From an uncultured bacterium (lineage in GTDB: Bacteria; Planctomycetota; UBA1135; GCA-002686595), in NCBI GenBank assembly GCA_905480285.1, contig CAJQPT010000027.1:1-60433 (forward strand): a stretch of 60,433 nt of DNA, written 5' to 3'. The notes beneath the pieces were generated by a model. That model was not told the DNA's origin and did not search any database. It saw only the letters and a program-made list of their open reading frames with translations. This document shows positions 58,007-60,433 of the stretch, piece after piece (position 1 is the first letter of the stretch; the number at the start of each line of letters is the position of its first letter). Made by a program: the position numbers and the translations under genes.

Positions 58007-58051
58007 GTGTCGGTCCATGTCGGCCCAGGAGGCAGCCCTCCCGGGCGCCTC

Positions 58052-60433
58052 TCAGCGCTTGCGGCGGCCGCCTGGGCGGACCTCGCGGCCGTCAGCGCGG
58101 AGGTAGCGCAGGACGCTGTCCTCCATCTGGTCGGGTACCGAGGTGAGCTCGATCTGCTTCTCGGAGCGGTGCTCGAGAGCACGCACCCAGTCCCAGAGGT
58201 CCTCCTTCAGGTACTGGACGACCTCGGGGTGGGCCCTGACCTCGACCTTGGTGAAGCCCTTCTGGACCACGGCGCCGCCGAGCCGACGGAGGATGGCCTG
58301 GGAGCGGGACTCGATGGTCCGGACCCGGCCTGTGCCTCGGCAGCGGGGGCAGGCCTGGAAGACCTTCTTGTGCGTGCCTGGGCCGAGCCGCTGGCGGGTC
58401 AGCTCGAGCAGCCCGAACTGACTGATCCGCCCGAGCTTGCTCCGAGCGCGATCGTCCGCGAGGGCATCGCGCAGCGAGCGCTCGACCTGACGGTTGCTCG
58501 ACGAGCGGACCATGTCGATGAAGTCGCACACGATGATCCCGCCCATGTCCCTGAGCTTGATCTGCCGCGCGATCTCGGGGACCGCCTCCATGTTGGTCTT
58601 GAGCGCGATGTCCTCGAAGTCGTAGCTGTCCGTTCGGGTGCTGCCGGAGTTGACGTCGATCGCGACCAGCGCCTCGGCCTGGTCCAGCACGATGGAGCCG
58701 CCCGAAGGCAGGTCCACCCGACGGGAGAAGATCCGCTCGAACTCCTGCTCCAGCCCGATCTCCTGGAAGAGCGGCCGGTCCCCCTCGTAGCGCTTGATGC
58801 GGTCGACGTGCTCCGGCATGAGCTTCTCTGCGAAGCTCACCATTTGCTCGTAGACCGTGAAGTCGTCCACGAGCACCTCCTTCGTCCGCCGGTTGAAGAG
58901 GTCCCTGAGTGTCCTGGTGGCCACGTCCGACTCGAGGTAGAGCGGAGCCGGGCCGCGGCTCGCCCGCAGCTTCTTCCCGAAGGACTCCCAGAGGCCAAGC
59001 AGGTAGTCGAGGTCTCGCTGGAGATCGACCTTCGTTCGCCCGACGCCCGCGGTCCGGACGATGACCCCCATATCGGAAGGGGTCTTGAGGCTCGCGAGAA
59101 TGCGCTTCAGGCGCTTGCGCTCCTTGTCATCCGGGATCTTCCGACTCACACCGGTCCGCGACATCGACGGCATCAGGACGAGGTACCGCCCGGGCATCGA
59201 GATGTAGGTGGTCAGCGTCGGCCCCTTGTCGCCGATCGCGTCCTTGGTGACCTGGACCACGACCTGGTCCCCCACCTTGAGGAGCTGATCAATCGGGCGC
59301 CGCTCCCGCTGGGGGCGGCGCTCGGAGCGGCCCCTCGCGCGAGTCCCGCCCTTGGCCCCGCTCTTGCTCGCCTTGCGACGCGAGGAGGCCTTCTTCTTGG
59401 ACTTTCGCTCGGGCTTCTTGGCCGACTTCTTCCTGGAGGTCTTCTTGGCGCTGCCCTCGGACCCCTCATCGGCCGAGGCCGCCTTCTTGCGACTGCGCTT
59501 ACGGCTGGAGGGCCGCTTGCGGGCGTCGCCATCCGAGTCGGCGTCGCCGCTCGGCTCGCCATCGCCCTCCGAGGAAGAGGCCTTCTTCTTGGAGCTGCGA
59601 CGCTTGCGCTTCTTCCGTGCAGGCTTGGCATCTCCCTCGCCGCTCGGAGCGTCGCCGTCGTCCATGGACGCCACGCGCGAGGATGCGGGGCGCCGCGACC
59701 GCGACCGGAGGGACCGTGTTCCACGCGGCTCCTCCTCCTCGTCGTCCCCGATGCCCTGGGCGAAGCCGGGTGCGGCCTCGTCCCCATCTTCTTCGGCGTC
59801 TGAATCTGATGTCCCCTCGGAGGCCTCCGCGCGGTCTTCATCAGCGCGGTCGTCCTCGGCGTCCGCTGAGTGGCCGCTGGCCTCGTCCGACGCGGCGCCG
59901 GCATCTTCCTCGCCGGAGCCCGAGTGATCCTCGTCGTGGCTCCCCTCTTCGGGAGCCCCGCCGCGAGGATCTCCGTCGCCGGGTTCTCCGTCACCGGGGT
60001 CTCCGTCGCGGGGATCCTCGTCGTTGGGATCCTCGTCGTCGTACCCCTCGTCGTCGTCGTGATCCTCGTCGAGAGCGTCCGCCTCTTCCGACCAGTCTGC
60101 GTCGTGATCGCCCTCCTCATCGTGGTGACCCCCGGTGAGCAGGTCCTCCAGTTGGAAGTCCTTATCGGCGTAGATCGGGAGCACGTCCGAGGTGTGCAGG
60201 AAGCCGTTACGGCCCTGCCCGAAGTCGATGAAGGCCGCGCCAATGGCGGGCTCCAGGTTGACGACACGACCCCGGTAGATGTCGTTCACGAGCGTCTTCT
60301 GACTCTCGGCGGTCATCAAGATGTCTTCGATCCGACCGTTCTCGTAGACCGCCACCCGGCGCTCCTCCGGCTCCACCGCGTTCACCGCGATCGTCTGAGT
60401 TCGCAGCGCCTCGGCCTCCGCGGCCTTCTCCTC
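58052..60433 (-). CDS. RNase E/G family endoribonuclease with large insertion in the S1 domain, 5' end outside window
   Basis: The frame is open to the right edge, so the true start may lie outside; a GTG at 60385 is the first internal candidate, and numbers here count from it (777 residues). The S1 domain begins normally (AVEPEERRVAVYENGRIEDI, IYRGRVVNLEPAIGAAFIDFG, NGFLHTSDVLP), then is split by about 280 residues of low complexity (84-362). The first part is strongly acidic and the second Lys/Arg/Ser-rich. S1 resumes at LLKVGDQVVVQVTKDAIGDKGPTLTTYI. Catalytic and metal residues are AIDVNSG (Asp577) and VCDFIDM (Asp621); the zinc link is CPRC (679/682). It performs mRNA decay and rRNA maturation; the insertion may bind RNA or partners. 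Confidence 0.92.
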   Translation of the reverse strand, partial: EEKAAEAEALRTQTIAVNAVEPEERRVAVYENGRIEDILMTAESQKTLVNDIYRGRVVNLEPAIGAAFIDFGQGRNGFLHTSDVLPIYADKDFQLEDLLTGGHHDEEGDHDADWSEEADALDEDHDDDEGYDDEDPNDEDPRDGDPGDGEPGDGDPRGGAPEEGSHDEDHSGSGEEDAGAASDEASGHSADAEDDRADEDRAEASEGTSDSDAEEDGDEAAPGFAQGIGDDEEEEPRGTRSLRSRSRRPASSRVASMDDGDAPSGEGDAKPARKKRKRRSSKKKASSSEGDGEPSGDADSDGDARKRPSSRKRSRKKAASADEGSEGSAKKTSRKKSAKKPERKSKKKASSRRKASKSGAKGGTRARGRSERRPQRERRPIDQLLKVGDQVVVQVTKDAIGDKGPTLTTYISMPGRYLVLMPSMSRTGVSRKIPDDKERKRLKRILASLKTPSDMGVIVRTAGVGRTKVDLQRDLDYLLGLWESFGKKLRASRGPAPLYLESDVATRTLRDLFNRRTKEVLVDDFTVYEQMVSFAEKLMPEHVDRIKRYEGDRPLFQEIGLEQEFERIFSRRVDLPSGGSIVLDQAEALVAIDVNSGSTRTDSYDFEDIALKTNMEAVPEIARQIKLRDMGGIIVCDFIDMVRSSSNRQVERSLRDALADDRARSKLGRISQFGLLELTRQRLGPGTHKKVFQACPRCRGTGRVRTIESRSQAILRRLGGAVVQKGFTKVEVRAHPEVVQYLKEDLWDWVRALEHRSEKQIELTSVPDQMEDSVLRYLRADGREVRPGGRRKR
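59967..60041. repeat. 15-bp tandem repeat in the RNase insertion, 5 copies
   Basis: Units begin at 59967, 59982, 59997, 60012 and 60027, each of the form GGATCTCCGTCGCCG with changes. On the coding strand they encode acidic pentapeptides (DGDPG, DGEPG, DGDPR, DEDPR, DEDPN). Confidence 0.92.

Larger units (their letters stand above)
57699..58051. other. 353-bp region: RNase terminator and rplU promoter/leader
   Basis: It contains the strong terminator of the RNase gene at its right end and an 18-bp duplication near 57878. I cannot identify a protein or RNA gene. A ribosomal leader controlling rplU would lie in 57699-57870, but no recognisable L21-binding motif or riboswitch is seen. Confidence 0.6.

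Noticed and set aside
1-60433. tRNA or rRNA genes
   Set aside because: I looked for T-arm (GTTCGA-type) and acceptor complementarity, and for 16S/23S landmarks, and found no convincing match. A covariance-model search would be decisive.
1-60433. Mobile elements or recent horizontal transfer
   Set aside because: No transposase, integrase or terminal inverted repeats, and no block of clearly lower GC; base composition looks even apart from repeats.

Overview
The window is a high-GC (roughly 70 % by eye), gene-dense bacterial chromosome segment. It most likely comes from a deep-branching, high-GC planctomycete. This rests on: the fragment at the left edge, which carries the secreted PVC-type membrane-bound dehydrogenase signature; the very large secreted lipoproteins with SbsA-type Ig-like and glycine-rich domains; a type IV pilus/type II secretion-like gene set with a separate OmpA lipoprotein; and the arrangement RNase E/G - rplU - rpmA - obgE. 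The lineage call is inference, because no rRNA gene is present. I saw no tRNA, rRNA, CRISPR array, IS element or prophage.

Layout. 1-11 kb is mixed metabolism: a PVC-type dehydrogenase fragment, a small unknown protein, a VOC protein, a secreted two-hydrolase fusion, a PaaZ/BoxD-type aldehyde dehydrogenase divergent from a dienoyl-CoA-reductase-like SDR that is translationally coupled to murQ, a 55-aa membrane protein, an amidase lipoprotein, the arsenosugar pair (AhpD-like plus ArsS), and comM. 11-17.7 kb is a tightly overlapping leftward operon: an unknown membrane-anchored protein, a TolC-like lipoprotein, a MacA-like adaptor, a MacB/LolD-like ATPase and an FtsX-like permease. 17.7-31 kb holds a repeat-rich intergenic block, a GT-C-like polytopic protein, an SLC13 transporter, cutA, proline dehydrogenase, a metallophosphoesterase, an NrnA-type DHH phosphoesterase, an amidohydrolase, the first giant lipoprotein, and a HEAT-like lipoprotein coupled to tatD.

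31.8-48 kb is an envelope/secretion locus read leftward: three more large Ig-like lipoproteins, prepilin peptidase (overlapping the preceding lipoprotein gene by 4 nt), an OmpA-like lipoprotein, pilT, pilB, pilC/gspF and one major pseudopilin. Strong hairpins separate several units. No secretin and no gspL/M/pilM/N/O genes are in the window. 48.5-60.4 kb is one long leftward run: RNase E/G with a roughly 280-residue low-complexity insertion, then L21, L27, ObgE, a second PilT-like ATPase with a disordered N-terminus, two tandem GspC-like PDZ proteins, coaX, a degenerate MnmE-like GTPase, and an aspartate carbamoyltransferase fused to a PyrI zinc domain and a degenerate Ada-like domain.

Two themes run across the window. 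First, genes are repeatedly joined by 4-nt ATGA/GTGA overlaps, so translational coupling is pervasive. Second, short tandem repeats with a 15-bp period (and one with a 30-bp period) occur at six places, in coding regions and between genes. The in-frame copies encode pentapeptides such as AAGAP. Starts were re-chosen where the longest open frame was clearly over-extended.
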